DNA of 64,000 bases from contig OZ243980.1 in the NCBI GenBank assembly GCA_965214875.1, positions 2,790,001 to 2,854,000 of the forward strand. The letters run 5' to 3'. Below the pieces are notes generated by a model, which made no database searches, was not told the DNA's origin, and saw only the letters and a program-made list of their open reading frames with translations. The stretch comes from CBDAUN01 sp965214875. Lineage in GTDB: Bacteria; Pseudomonadota; Gammaproteobacteria; Arenicellales; JAJDZL01. Every line of letters starts with the position of its first letter. Position 1 is the first letter of the stretch. Below, piece after piece: positions 19,538 through 29,650 of the stretch. A program made the translations under genes and the position numbers.

Positions 19538-20572
19538 TCAAATCTTGGTCTTGCCTTCGTCCGCAAGCCGTCTAGCATAGCCCAAAGCCTCGGCTCGCTG
19601 ATTGCCATCGCCATACACGAGAATCTGCACCATCAAATGCCGCGCAGCGCCGACATCTTCCATATCCGTGTAGGTCCGCAGCATGTCGAGCAAAGTTTGC
19701 GCATTACCAAATTCCATTACAGAATCGAAGGTGCTCGAGATCAGTTTGGATTTTCCAGAGTGGCGCCCGCTTGGCTCTGGCCAATCCTCAACATCAAAAT
19801 CTTCTGGCGCAAGCAGCCGACCGATTTGACCCGCATGCGCGATAAAGCTTGGGTCTTCTCCCGCCCCGAGCTCTTTGATCTCGTTCACGAGTGCGGAATA
19901 TTCCCTTGAACTGCACTTGACGGCGCAGCACGCCAGTAGATAGATTATGCCGCACGGGTCCGCTTGTTTCGCCTTGATTGCCTGTAAAAGCGCCGCCTCG
20001 ACTTTGTCAATCAAACCGGTTTCAAGATCGCTTGATATTGCAACCTTTGACAGTTGCTTGCCTGCTGGTGCCGGTCTTGCTGGTTTGGAATGCGTCGTTG
20101 GTGAGTTTTTTGACTTGGACGAATCCGTCACCGCTTTGGTTGCCGTTGCAGAAACTGCTGCTGACAATGGCTCGCGCGACACCCGCAACCAGTAGTGCAG
20201 CCAAACTGCTACAGCTATCATAAATGCAACGCTAAGCACCGCAATCGATGCCACGATAAACCAGATGATTCGACCGGATGGATTGCGCTGAACCCTATCA
20301 GCGACCCAGCTGACTCGCTCCGACAGACTCCGGCCTTCGACTTTGGAAAGCTCATTGCCAACCACCGAAGCGAGACGCTTGATCGCGGCTACAGGATCAA
20401 TACTGCTTGAGCGGTGGTCGGTCTCCGCAACCTGAACTTGCTGAACGGGCAATGCCAGTGACACGCCTCCAGCTGAGATCCAAACCGGAAAAGCGAATAA
20501 TGCCAATGCAACCGCAGCAAGAAAACGAGATGCTCGCTTGCGATTGAATCGTCCTATTGCGCGATCAGACAC
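19538..20572 (-). CDS. FimV-like inner-membrane protein (short form)
   Basis: About 344 residues starting at a GTG that overlaps the end of asd by 19 bases. An N-terminal hydrophobic segment (FLAAVALALFAFPVWI) looks like a signal or anchor, a second strong membrane helix lies near residue 120-145, and the C-terminus has the FimV-type TPR-like ending with TLLDMLRTYTDMEDVGAARHL. FimV proteins bind peptidoglycan and organise type IV pili and polarity, but normally have 700-950 residues with a LysM domain; here the protein is much shorter and I see no LysM. Position directly after leuB and asd matches the classic leuB-asd-fimV order, which supports the call. Confidence 0.7.
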   Translation of the reverse strand: MSDRAIGRFNRKRASRFLAAVALALFAFPVWISAGGVSLALPVQQVQVAETDHRSSSIDPVAAIKRLASVVGNELSKVEGRSLSERVSWVADRVQRNPSGRIIWFIVASIAVLSVAFMIAVAVWLHYWLRVSREPLSAAVSATATKAVTDSSKSKNSPTTHSKPARPAPAGKQLSKVAISSDLETGLIDKVEAALLQAIKAKQADPCGIIYLLACCAVKCSSREYSALVNEIKELGAGEDPSFIAHAGQIGRLLAPEDFDVEDWPEPSGRHSGKSKLISSTFDSVMEFGNAQTLLDMLRTYTDMEDVGAARHLMVQILVYGDGNQRAEALGYARRLADEGKTKI

Positions 20573-21567
20573 TCGGCGATCTGCACACTGTTCAATGCCC
20601 CGCCCTTTCGCACATTGTCCGAAACCACCCACAGGTTCAGCCCGCGCTCATGCGAAATGTCTTCGCGTATTCTTCCTACAAACACATCATCAAGATTGGC
20701 GGCATCAATCGCTGCCGTCGGATAGTGCAACCGTTCAGGATCATCAATCACTGTGATCCCCGGCGCATTTGAGAGCAGCTCGCGAGCATCATCGGCGGTG
20801 ATCTTTCGCTTTGTCTCGATGTGCACCGCCTCTGAATGTCCAAAAAAGACTGGAATGCGAACTGTGGTCGGATTGATCCGAATTGTATCGTCGCCGAGAA
20901 TCTTGCGAGTCTCCCACACCATCTTCATTTCTTCTTTGGTGTACCCGTTTTCCAAAAAGACATCGATATGCGGAATCGCATTGAACGCGATTCGAGTCGG
21001 AATCTGATCAATAACAGGCTCTCGGCCATTGAGCAGCGCTGCGGTCTGACTCGCCAATTCCTCAATTGCGCCGCGTCCGGCGCCTGAAACAGATTGATAG
21101 GTGGCGACGTTAATCCGCTCGATACCAACCTCATCGTAGATCGGCTTGAGCGCAACGACCATCTGAATGGTTGAGCAATTCGGATTGGCAATCAGCCCAT
21201 TATGTCCCTCAAGCGCATCAGGATTGACTTCCGGCACAACCAGAGGGATCTCAGGATCGTTGCGAAATCGGGAAGTGTTGTCGATAACGGTGCAGCCGGA
21301 CTGAGAGGCCAGCGGTGCAAATTGATCTGAAATGCCGGCACCAGCTGAAAACAGCCCGAACTGAACCTTTGAGAAATCAAATTCCGACAAAAGCCCAATC
21401 GCAACCTCATCGCCGTTGAAATCGATTTTCGTCCCCGCTGACCGTTCGCTGCCGAGCGGATACAGATTGCGCACCGGAAATTTGCGCTCTTCCAAAATGG
21501 AGATCATGGTCTCGCCAATGACTCCCGAAGCGCCAACAACTGCTACATCATACTCGCGTTCCATCAC
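20554..21567 (-). CDS. asd: aspartate-semialdehyde dehydrogenase
   Basis: 337 residues. It reduces aspartyl phosphate to aspartate semialdehyde with NADPH, a step toward lysine, threonine, methionine and diaminopimelate. The NADP-binding VVGASGVIGETM is at the N-terminus, the catalytic cysteine lies in NPNCSTIQ near residue 130, and an RIPVFFGHSEAV segment (substrate-binding side) is present. Start ATG with the preceding leuB stop 20 bases upstream suggests one transcript leuB-asd-fimV. Confidence 0.96.
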   Translation of the reverse strand: MMEREYDVAVVGASGVIGETMISILEERKFPVRNLYPLGSERSAGTKIDFNGDEVAIGLLSEFDFSKVQFGLFSAGAGISDQFAPLASQSGCTVIDNTSRFRNDPEIPLVVPEVNPDALEGHNGLIANPNCSTIQMVVALKPIYDEVGIERINVATYQSVSGAGRGAIEELASQTAALLNGREPVIDQIPTRIAFNAIPHIDVFLENGYTKEEMKMVWETRKILGDDTIRINPTTVRIPVFFGHSEAVHIETKRKITADDARELLSNAPGITVIDDPERLHYPTAAIDAANLDDVFVGRIREDISHERGLNLWVVSDNVRKGGALNSVQIAECLIAQ

Positions 21568-21587
21568 AATTCTCTGAAGTGGTCTGA

Positions 21588-22679
21588 TCAGGAGGCCAAT
21601 CGCGCCCGAAGTTCCTGGATGACCGCATCGCCCATCTGCGAGGTACCGACGCTGATCATCCCTGGACCGTCAATATCGGGTGTCCGATAGCCATTTTCAA
21701 GGACTGCCAGCACTGCCGCTTCAAGCTGGTCGGCAAGCGAATCTTCGTTCAAGGTGTATCGGAGCAGCAGCGCGAGCGACAGAATCATCGCGAGCGGATT
21801 GGCTTCATTGCGGCCTGCGATATCCGGCGCAGTTCCGTGCACCGGCTCATAAAGCCCTTTCTGGCTGCCGTCCAAAGAGGCCGAAGGCAGCATGCCGATC
21901 GACCCAGTCAGCATGGCCGCGACATCGGACAGAATGTCGCCGAACATGTTCGTTGTCACGATGACATCGAATTGCTTCGGATTGCGCACCAGCTGCATCG
22001 CCGCATTGTCGACCAGCATGTGGCTCAGTTCAACTTCGGGATACGATTCGCCCACTTCGGTGACCACTTGCCGCCAAAGCTCTGTCGTCTCGAGCACGTT
22101 GGCTTTGTCGACTGAGCATAGCTGATTGTCTCGCTGCTTGGCGATGCGGAATGCCGCGTGGGCAATGCGCGCGATCTCATCCTCATCGTAGACAAGCGAA
22201 TTGACACCGCGCCGCTTGCCCTCTTTTGTAACTTCAATCCCGCGCGGCTTGCCAAAATAGATGCCACCGGTCAATTCGCGCACAATCATCAGATTCAACC
22301 CCGAAACCAGATCATCCTTCAGGCTCGAGGCCGATGCCAAAGCCGGATAGGTCAGCGCAGGCCGGAGATTGGCGAAAAGATCCAGCTCCGAGCGAAGCGC
22401 CAGCAGCGCGGTTTCCGGCCTCAGCTCGCGCGGCAGCGTATCCCATTGACTGCCGCCGGCAGCCCCGAACAGGACTGCATCGCTTTGCCTGGTCAGCTCC
22501 AAAGTTTGATCCGGCAGCGGGTGGCCGAACTGCTCGTATGCATTGCCGCCAAGAAAGCCCGGCTCGCACTCTGCGTTCAGTCCGCCCTCGGCACAAAGCA
22601 CATCGATAACGCGCACAGCTTGCGCGACAATTTCTGGACCGATTCCGTCCCCAGCGATTACAGTAATTTTGGCCGTCAT
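21588..22679 (-). CDS. leuB: 3-isopropylmalate dehydrogenase
   Basis: 363 residues. NAD-dependent oxidative decarboxylation of 3-isopropylmalate in leucine synthesis. Diagnostic segments are GDGIGPEIV at the start, NLMIVRELTGGIYFG near residue 140, the metal/substrate site in VTTNMFGDILSDVAAMLTGS, and PVHGTAPDIAG. Length is standard. It heads the leuB-asd-fimV operon on this strand. leuC and leuD, which normally precede leuB, are not adjacent; a type III restriction system lies on the other side instead. Confidence 0.97.
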   Translation of the reverse strand: MTAKITVIAGDGIGPEIVAQAVRVIDVLCAEGGLNAECEPGFLGGNAYEQFGHPLPDQTLELTRQSDAVLFGAAGGSQWDTLPRELRPETALLALRSELDLFANLRPALTYPALASASSLKDDLVSGLNLMIVRELTGGIYFGKPRGIEVTKEGKRRGVNSLVYDEDEIARIAHAAFRIAKQRDNQLCSVDKANVLETTELWRQVVTEVGESYPEVELSHMLVDNAAMQLVRNPKQFDVIVTTNMFGDILSDVAAMLTGSIGMLPSASLDGSQKGLYEPVHGTAPDIAGRNEANPLAMILSLALLLRYTLNEDSLADQLEAAVLAVLENGYRTPDIDGPGMISVGTSQMGDAVIQELRARLAS

Positions 22680-22982
22680 CGACTTGCGCTCCTGATGCGT
22701 CGGCGTGGTTGATTCAACGGCGCACTATGATACAAAATGCAAAGAGGCTATCCGCGAAATATCATCAAAGATTCCCCGATAGGCCGAACGAGTTCATCGT
22801 CATATCGACGAGTTGCCGCAAATGCTCAGTTTTTGAATTTGCAGACGAATAAATCGGGTGCGAACCCCCGATAAGTTGTAATATGAATCGCCAATGTCAG
22901 AACCGAATCGAGCTATGCGCCTGCGTCGCGCCTCTTATCGCAACTAGCCGCCGCATAGGCAACCACAAAGCCCCTTACGCGC
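22680..22982. other. divergent intergenic region, leuB and type III R-M
   Basis: Roughly 300 bases between two divergent operons. It must hold the promoter of leuB-asd-fimV and that of the mod gene. No leucine attenuator peptide or clear terminator could be identified. No gene seen. Confidence 0.45.
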
Positions 22983-25652
22983 ATGAGAACAAAACCGAAG
23001 GAGCAAAAATTTCTTCGCGCTATCGAAGATCTTTTTGTCGGCGCCAAAATTGACGGAGAGTCCGGCTTTGTCAATTTGATGCGCACAAAAAATACCTACT
23101 TTCAGTCCATTCGCGCAGAACTGCTGAAGCGAGTCGATGAACGTACTAGCGGGAATGAAAGTTTTCGCGAGGAGCTGTTCGACAAGCTCTACACGTTTTT
23201 CCATCGCTATTTCTGCGAAAGCGGTTCAATCTATTTCCGGCACTTGCCCGCCTTTGGCAAAACATACGACCGTGTCTACGAAGAAGGGCGGGATGTATCG
23301 CTAGCATGGAAAACGCGCCCGCTATACTATGTCAAGTCCGATGTTCTGATCCAATCCATGCCGATCGAGATCGCAAGTCGCCAGAATCCTAGAACCAAGC
23401 TGCAATTCTATTTTGACGCCTCCAGTCTTGAGCACAAAAAGCACAACGAACTAAAGGAGCTCTTGTACGAGTTCAAAAAAATCGAAGTCGCAAATGGCAA
23501 TCGCACGGCTCATCTCAGCGTAACCTATGCAAACGGAGGGAGAAAGACCAAAATAGATGCAATTCTGAGCAGTGTTCGCAAAGATGCCAGCGGCTACATT
23601 CTGCATCCCGGCGACCTCCAGCATGCGATTTGCGTGTTTCAACGTCAAACCGAGGTTGACTTTTTCATCAATAAGGATGCTGACCACTTTTTGAAGGAGC
23701 AGTTCGACTTGTGGATGTTTCAATACCTATACGGCGAAGAGCATGAATTCAGTCACGATCGAGTTTCGCAGCTTAAGGCCCTTAAAAACACTGCATATGA
23801 CATCATTGCATTTATCGCGCAGTTCGAGGACGAACTGAGAAGGGTATGGGAAAAGCCCAAGTTCGTTCGCAATGCGAACTATGTTCTGACTCTGGACAGA
23901 TTGCAAAAGTCGCTGATCCAAAAAATTGCTGCGCATCAAGGATTTGAAAAGCAGTTGCTCGAGTGGCAAGAGCTAGGACTGGTTGAGGGCGAGTTCACAG
24001 CCGATTCTTTGTTGAACAGCGCAACGCTCGGCTTTGGCAACGGCCTTTCGGACAAGCATTCGTTTTTGCCGCTTGACACGGCGCACTTCGCCGATCTGAA
24101 GCACGAAATACTTGATCAACTTGGCAATTTGGATGCTGCAGTTTCGGGCGAACTGGTATGCAGCGACAACTGGCAGGCTCTCAATACGTTGCGAAAACGT
24201 TTTGCGGGGCGCGTTGACTGCATTCATATCGATCCGCCCTACAACACCAGCACCAGCGGGTTTCTCTACAAGAATGAATTTCGCCATGCCAGCTGGCTGA
24301 CGATGATGGACAATCGAATTGCTTTCACGCAGGAGCTGCTTCAAGACGACGGCTCCTTTCTATGCCACATTGATGAGCATGAATATGAAAGGTTGCATTT
24401 GCTGTTGGAAGATACGGATCTTCTGAATGTCGGGACGATTGTCTGGGACAAGAGAAACCCGGTATCCGGTCGCAAAGGGATTGCCAACCAGCATGAGTAC
24501 GTCATCTGGAGATCAAAGGCCGAGCGCTTTTTGACTCTTGAAAGCGACAATTTGCGAGCCATTCAAGAAATGGCGCGCTCGCTCATCTCGGAACATGGAG
24601 GCGTGGGTGATGAAGTGCGGCGAAAATTCTCGCGATGGGTGGATTCTCAAAGCGAATTCAGCGGAGGCGATAAAGCCTACAAATTGATCGATGAAGATGG
24701 ACGCATTTATAGGACAGTAAGCCTTAGCGCACCCGAGCCTAGAACCGGTCCCAAATTTCATGTTCCCTTGATTCATCCTGTTACCGGCAAACCATGTCCT
24801 GTGCCTGCAAACGGCTTTTCTCGTACGCCGGAAACACTCCAAGCGATGGTTGACAAAGGTGAAATCATTTTTGGTACGGACGAAACCACACAACCACAAC
24901 AAAAGCGTTTCCTGAATCACAATGCGGAAAAAATGATCGCATCGGTTATTCAAAATGCCAAAAAGGGCAAAGCCGACCTAGATCGGCTGGGATTGACCAA
25001 CTTCCCGTATTGCCACTCAGTCGACTTCTATTCCGATCTAATCAAGTCGGCAACAAATTCCAAAGACGGCTTGGTACTCGACTATTTTGCCGGATCCGGG
25101 ACCACCGGTCATTCGGTCATCAACATCAATCGTTGCGACGGAGGGAATCGAAAATACCTGCTCATGGAAGCAGGAGAATATTTCTACTCTGTGCTGATAC
25201 CGCGGCTGAAAAAAGTCATATTTTCGCAAGAATGGCGGAAGGGCAAGCCTGTCTCTGAATTCGGCTCAAGCCACATGTTCAAGTACTACCGATTGGAGCA
25301 ATATGAGGAATCGCTGAAAAATATGCGCTACAAGAACGTGGAGCAACTGGAACTTGACAGCCGGAAAAGCCCTTTCGAGCAGTACGTGTTCTTTTCAGAT
25401 GAAAAATTCAGTCAAGCCGTCAATCTGGCGGATGGCGATTCAATCGATATCAACCTTGGCGATCTGTATGACGACATCGACATCGCAGAATCCCTATCCA
25501 ACATTCTCGGCAAGCCGATACGCTCAGTCGACGCTGACAGGGTAACTTTCGCCGACGGGTCATCGGAAAGGATCAATACCGAGAAGATGAATGGCGAGGA
25601 AAAGCTGAGATTCATTTCCTTGATCAAGCCGTACATTTGGTGGGGAGCCTAG
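22983..25652 (+). CDS. type III restriction-modification DNA methyltransferase (Mod-like)
   Basis: 889 residues, longer than typical 600-700-residue Mod. The catalytic motif IV reads HIDPPYNTSTSGFLYKNEF near residue 415 and the AdoMet-binding motif I FAGSGTT lies after it, near residue 701, which is the beta-class N6-adenine order. A long N-terminal region of about 370 residues precedes the methylase and may bind DNA or contact Res. It is followed 49 bases later by the Res-like helicase-nuclease, forming a complete system. I saw no simple-sequence repeat of the kind that makes many mod genes phase-variable. Confidence 0.87.
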   Translation: MRTKPKEQKFLRAIEDLFVGAKIDGESGFVNLMRTKNTYFQSIRAELLKRVDERTSGNESFREELFDKLYTFFHRYFCESGSIYFRHLPAFGKTYDRVYEEGRDVSLAWKTRPLYYVKSDVLIQSMPIEIASRQNPRTKLQFYFDASSLEHKKHNELKELLYEFKKIEVANGNRTAHLSVTYANGGRKTKIDAILSSVRKDASGYILHPGDLQHAICVFQRQTEVDFFINKDADHFLKEQFDLWMFQYLYGEEHEFSHDRVSQLKALKNTAYDIIAFIAQFEDELRRVWEKPKFVRNANYVLTLDRLQKSLIQKIAAHQGFEKQLLEWQELGLVEGEFTADSLLNSATLGFGNGLSDKHSFLPLDTAHFADLKHEILDQLGNLDAAVSGELVCSDNWQALNTLRKRFAGRVDCIHIDPPYNTSTSGFLYKNEFRHASWLTMMDNRIAFTQELLQDDGSFLCHIDEHEYERLHLLLEDTDLLNVGTIVWDKRNPVSGRKGIANQHEYVIWRSKAERFLTLESDNLRAIQEMARSLISEHGGVGDEVRRKFSRWVDSQSEFSGGDKAYKLIDEDGRIYRTVSLSAPEPRTGPKFHVPLIHPVTGKPCPVPANGFSRTPETLQAMVDKGEIIFGTDETTQPQQKRFLNHNAEKMIASVIQNAKKGKADLDRLGLTNFPYCHSVDFYSDLIKSATNSKDGLVLDYFAGSGTTGHSVININRCDGGNRKYLLMEAGEYFYSVLIPRLKKVIFSQEWRKGKPVSEFGSSHMFKYYRLEQYEESLKNMRYKNVEQLELDSRKSPFEQYVFFSDEKFSQAVNLADGDSIDINLGDLYDDIDIAESLSNILGKPIRSVDADRVTFADGSSERINTEKMNGEEKLRFISLIKPYIWWGA

Positions 25653-25701
25653 CATCTTTCTCTAACACTTCTTCACCTGGTCAATTTCTCGAGACGCTTT
25701 T

Positions 25702-28665
25702 ATGGCATACCCGATTCTGGCATCAATAGTCGGTACCCTGAACTATTCAGAATTGCCGGAAAACTGGCGCCTCTCGCTGGATGCGCATCGGTTCTCGGAA
25801 AACAAGGTTCTGTACGACTATCAGCGAAACGCGCTGGAATCGGCGGCGAAAGCGCTGTTTCTGTATTTCAACCGCGAGCTTGATCAACAAGACCGGCCGC
25901 AATCTTTGGAAGCGACCGAGGCTCTCAAAAGCAGTCTTTATCACAAATATCTTGCACGTGGTTGCGAGACACTAGACATCGCAAGATTTGAAACCCGCGC
26001 TGATGAGACTCGGGCAAGAGAGAATCCTGTTTTCCAAATTCTCAGCAACTACCTGCCGATAGAGGCCGATAGAGTGCGATTTTGCCATCTCATCAACAGA
26101 ATGGGGTTCTGGATGGCGACTGGAAGCGGAAAGACCCTTGTGATGATCAAGTTGATCGAATTTTTGCATCGACTGATTCAAAATCACGAAATTCCGGATC
26201 GCAATTTCTTGATCCTGGCGCCCAGCGACTACTTGTTGAGCCAAATCAAGACGACGATCGACGAGTTCAACCAGACGGGCCTGTTCTTGGACTTGGTTCC
26301 ACTGACCAGCCTATCCCGAGCGAGACAGGGCATGATCGGAGATGTCGCTACGGTCTACTACCATCGCAGCGACAATATGTCCGCTGTGCAAAAGGAAGCT
26401 CTGATCGACTTTAGAAGGTACGAAAATGACGGCAAATGGTATGTCTTTCTGGATGAGGCGCATCGGGGCAGCAAGGAAGATTCCAAGCGGCAAGCCTACT
26501 ATACGGTGATGGCAAGAGAAGGATTTCTGTTCAATTTCTCCGCAACGTTCACCGACGCTCAAGACATGGCTACGACGGTAAAGAAATTCAACCTGGAAGA
26601 ATTCGTCGGCGAAGGATACGGCAAGCGCATCTACCTGAATCAGCACGAATTCAACGCATTTAGCCACCGAAACTCCGATCTTGACCATGAAGAGCGGAGA
26701 AAAGTCGTCCTGAAGTCCTTGCTCAACCTTGCCTTTGTTTCCACTTGCGTCCAGGAAATCCGCAACTTGACTGGAAACAGCAGTTTGTATCACCTGCCAT
26801 TGATGCTGACTCTGGTCAACACGGTGAATACGAAAATCGACAAAGATAAAAATGACCTCTGGGCCTTCTTTGAAACATTGCGCGACGTGGCAACCGGCAA
26901 GTTCAATCCGCAGCAATTTGCCAGTGTCAAAAATGAACTGATCCAGGATTGGAAATCGTCAAACTACCTGTTCGGCAAAAATCAAGAATCCCAGTTGGAC
27001 GGATTTCGCAAGCGTTTGGAAAAAATCACAATTGCCGATCTTTGCCGGCACGTATTTCTAAGCGAAAAATACAGCGCACTCCAGATCATCCGAAGCAAAG
27101 ACAACAAGGAAATTGCAATTCAAATGAAAAACGCGGACGCGCCATTCGCATTGATTCGCATTGGACAAACCGCCAACTGGCGGACCGAATTGCTAATCGG
27201 CTATGAAGAGACCCTGACTTTGAAGGAAAGCTCCTACTTTTCCCAGCTGGAAAAAAGTTCGATAACAATCTTGATGGGTTCGCGCTCATTTTTTGAAAGC
27301 TGGGATTCAAATCGGCCGAACGTCATCAGCTTCATCAATATCGGCGGCATTGCAGCAAAGAAGTTCGTTGTCCAATCGATTGGGCGGGGCGTGCGAATTG
27401 AACCTTTACTAGGAAAAAGACGGCGCCATGATTTCTTATCCAATGACAACCATGATATCTTCCGCAAAGTGAACCATTTGACGTTGCCGATTGAAACGCT
27501 ATTCCTGTATGCGACAAACCGCAAAGCGGTCAAAACGGTGCTTGAAGGATTGACATCCGAAAAAAGCGGCAGGTTTCAGGTCATTGAAGGCTTTGCCAAG
27601 GCGGAGATTCCAAAACTCAACGGCAGCGACATGACTTTGCTGGTACCGGAATACCGAGACGAAAGGCGGCGGAACGACGCAAACTACGGGCAATTTGGCA
27701 TAAGCACGCCCACATTGGAGCGATTCAGGCAATATTTGAAGTCGACATCCGACGCCGTATTTCTTGTCCGTGACGGCTTGCCACCGAAAACGCTGAAGCA
27801 ATTAAGAAATTTTGTTGAATGTGCGAAATTCAACGAATCGGCGGGTAAGAAATATGACAATTTGAAACTGCTGCTATTGCGTCTTGTTTCCCATATGAAC
27901 GGTTCTGAAAAACTCTCGGATGGCGTGCGCGAACTGGACGCTGAAAACGACATCGTTCACTTTCGGCAAATTAGAACTTCACTGAGCGAGGGCGAGACAC
28001 GAGATCTAGCCGAAAAGCTCATGCAAGTGGCGCAAGGAGATCTATCTGACAGGGACATGCGGCAGCTGGCTATAAAATTTTCCGGCGGTGAAATCAGTCC
28101 GGATGAATTTAAACGCAAGATGCGCGGCTTGCGAGAAGCGAAGTTCAAAAATCTCACGATTCGCCATATCCGGAAGCACTACTATTTGCCGGTCGTATTG
28201 TCCGATTCTCAAAACAGCGACTTCATTCAGCACATCATAAGCGAAAAAAGCGAGGTCGAATTCATTGAGGGGCTAGAATCATGGCTTACAGACAATAAAC
28301 CCGACTGGGATGCCTGGATGTTCAGCAAAATTGACGAGCATTTGGACAGCGTACATATTCCCTACTACAACGAGCGGATCAATGACTACGCGAGATTCAA
28401 GCCGGACTTTATTTTTTGGATGTGCAAAGGCAACAACTTCCAGATCGTGTTTGTTGACCCAAAGGGCACTGTCCACAAGTCGGCCTACCTGAAAATTGAT
28501 GGATTCATGCACTTTTTTGAATCCGAAAACATTCCGGTGAAATTCAAGTACAAGAAGTGGAATGTTCTTGCGAAGCTTTTGATGTTCAATGACGATAGAG
28601 CTCCCAGACTGTATCAGCGATTCTGGTCATCGGACTACGCCGACATTTTTTCTGCGCATGGCTAG
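25702..28665 (+). CDS. type III restriction enzyme Res subunit (DEAD/DEAH helicase-nuclease)
   Basis: 987 residues. An SF2 helicase core has Walker A ATGSGKT near 139-145, the DEAH box near 251-254, and a motif VI-like QSIGRGVRIEP near residue 560. The C-terminal end carries a PD-(D/E)xK-type nuclease: RFKPDFIFW near residue 897 followed by IVFVDPKG about 20 residues later. With the upstream methyltransferase it would cut unmodified foreign DNA using ATP-dependent translocation. No disruption is visible. The recognition sequence cannot be deduced. Confidence 0.87.
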   Translation: MAYPILASIVGTLNYSELPENWRLSLDAHRFSENKVLYDYQRNALESAAKALFLYFNRELDQQDRPQSLEATEALKSSLYHKYLARGCETLDIARFETRADETRARENPVFQILSNYLPIEADRVRFCHLINRMGFWMATGSGKTLVMIKLIEFLHRLIQNHEIPDRNFLILAPSDYLLSQIKTTIDEFNQTGLFLDLVPLTSLSRARQGMIGDVATVYYHRSDNMSAVQKEALIDFRRYENDGKWYVFLDEAHRGSKEDSKRQAYYTVMAREGFLFNFSATFTDAQDMATTVKKFNLEEFVGEGYGKRIYLNQHEFNAFSHRNSDLDHEERRKVVLKSLLNLAFVSTCVQEIRNLTGNSSLYHLPLMLTLVNTVNTKIDKDKNDLWAFFETLRDVATGKFNPQQFASVKNELIQDWKSSNYLFGKNQESQLDGFRKRLEKITIADLCRHVFLSEKYSALQIIRSKDNKEIAIQMKNADAPFALIRIGQTANWRTELLIGYEETLTLKESSYFSQLEKSSITILMGSRSFFESWDSNRPNVISFINIGGIAAKKFVVQSIGRGVRIEPLLGKRRRHDFLSNDNHDIFRKVNHLTLPIETLFLYATNRKAVKTVLEGLTSEKSGRFQVIEGFAKAEIPKLNGSDMTLLVPEYRDERRRNDANYGQFGISTPTLERFRQYLKSTSDAVFLVRDGLPPKTLKQLRNFVECAKFNESAGKKYDNLKLLLLRLVSHMNGSEKLSDGVRELDAENDIVHFRQIRTSLSEGETRDLAEKLMQVAQGDLSDRDMRQLAIKFSGGEISPDEFKRKMRGLREAKFKNLTIRHIRKHYYLPVVLSDSQNSDFIQHIISEKSEVEFIEGLESWLTDNKPDWDAWMFSKIDEHLDSVHIPYYNERINDYARFKPDFIFWMCKGNNFQIVFVDPKGTVHKSAYLKIDGFMHFFESENIPVKFKYKKWNVLAKLLMFNDDRAPRLYQRFWSSDYADIFSAHG

Positions 28666-29531
28666 ATCATTGCAACTTCGAGGCTATCCGAATGAAATTC
28701 AACTCGCAAATACAGGGTGGGCCGCAGAGGCGCGGGCTGCAATTTGAATTCCAGCGTCTGACGTGTTTGCAAAGCAAAACTTATCTCAATTCAAACCTAG
28801 AAAAATTGCGGCCTGAACAAATTGACCGAAAATAAAGCGCAAGCGCATCAAGTTTAAACTCAAGTGTTGCCTGAAAACCTTTTTTTAATCTTAAAATACT
28901 GATTATAAATGATTTATTCCGAAATATTCGTCAGTATCCATTCTAGATCGCCGGATGCTTTTACAGCAAATCCGGCTAGGCGGTGTCAAACGGCAGGCAA
29001 GCTGATCGTTGGAATTGCTGCAACTTGCAGAATCTCCTTTCGCGACCTGTTTCATGAAGAATGCTTATCGAATTGCAATTGCAAACCAGGGCCTTTAAGC
29101 AAAGGTTGATCAATGTTGTTCTCAGGATAGCTTCGGATTTGTTCGGTGATGAAAAGCTGTTGGAGAGTGAGAATTTGAATGAATCTCGATGGGTGCGGCA
29201 AAAAATCGCCTGCGCCTTAGCATCCAACTACCGGCCTGACTTTTCCTGAAACAAGCCCTCCAACGTAGTGCCGGAAATTGATGAAGCTTTCCGACTTCGA
29301 ATTGGCTGCGAGAAGCATCACGATACGCAAAACCCCAACAGCGGCCGAACATCCATTCGAATGCGCCGCAGACTCCCGCGATGTCTCCGCCTGTGCGAAC
29401 GCGCCGCATTCTTGCAGGCACCGGCACTTTAGTCATTCGTCGGTTGCATCCGTCCAATTTCGTTGCCGTTCCGAATCAATATACAAGTCCTACAAGCCCT
29501 GAGTGCTCAAGTAGCCAAGCCCATGCAGACA
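28666..29531. other. gene-poor region after the R-M system
   Basis: A 47-codon open frame starting with ATG at 28692 follows the Res gene but is not recognised. Beyond it, small frames on both strands overlap and show no motifs. The stretch ends at an IS481-family end remnant. It is probably decayed or non-coding DNA. Confidence 0.4.
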
Positions 29532-29587
29532 TTTCGATCAAAGCGCACTTGCCACTTGAAAAGGCTCACATGTATTGAACCCATATA
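29532..29587 (+). mobile_element. solo IS481-family right-end remnant
   Basis: About 56 bases match, with a few differences, the last codons of the IS481-like transposase and the adjoining terminal repeat seen at 50258-50314. The shared cores are CAAAGCGCACTTGCC and CTCACATGTA followed by TGAACCC. No transposase body or second end is present, so it is a relic. Confidence 0.65.
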
Positions 29588-29602
29588 TTAACTTGAAAGC
29601 GC

Positions 29603-29616
29603 ATCTCAAATGAGAT
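29603..29616. promoter_or_regulatory. perfect dyad, probable antitoxin operator
   Basis: ATCTCA-AA-TGAGAT is a perfect 6-bp inverted repeat 35 bases upstream of the relB-like ATG. A TATAAT box follows at 29622-29627 and an AAGGAG ribosome binding site precedes the gene. Antitoxins of this class bind such dyads to repress their own operon, so this is a likely autoregulation site; binding is inferred. Confidence 0.55.
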
Positions 29617-29650
29617 ACAACTATAATCTCTTTCTCAAGGAGAACCAACC

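Noticed and set aside
22983..25652. Search for phase-variation repeats in mod
   Set aside because: No tandem or homopolymer repeat of useful length was seen in the gene.
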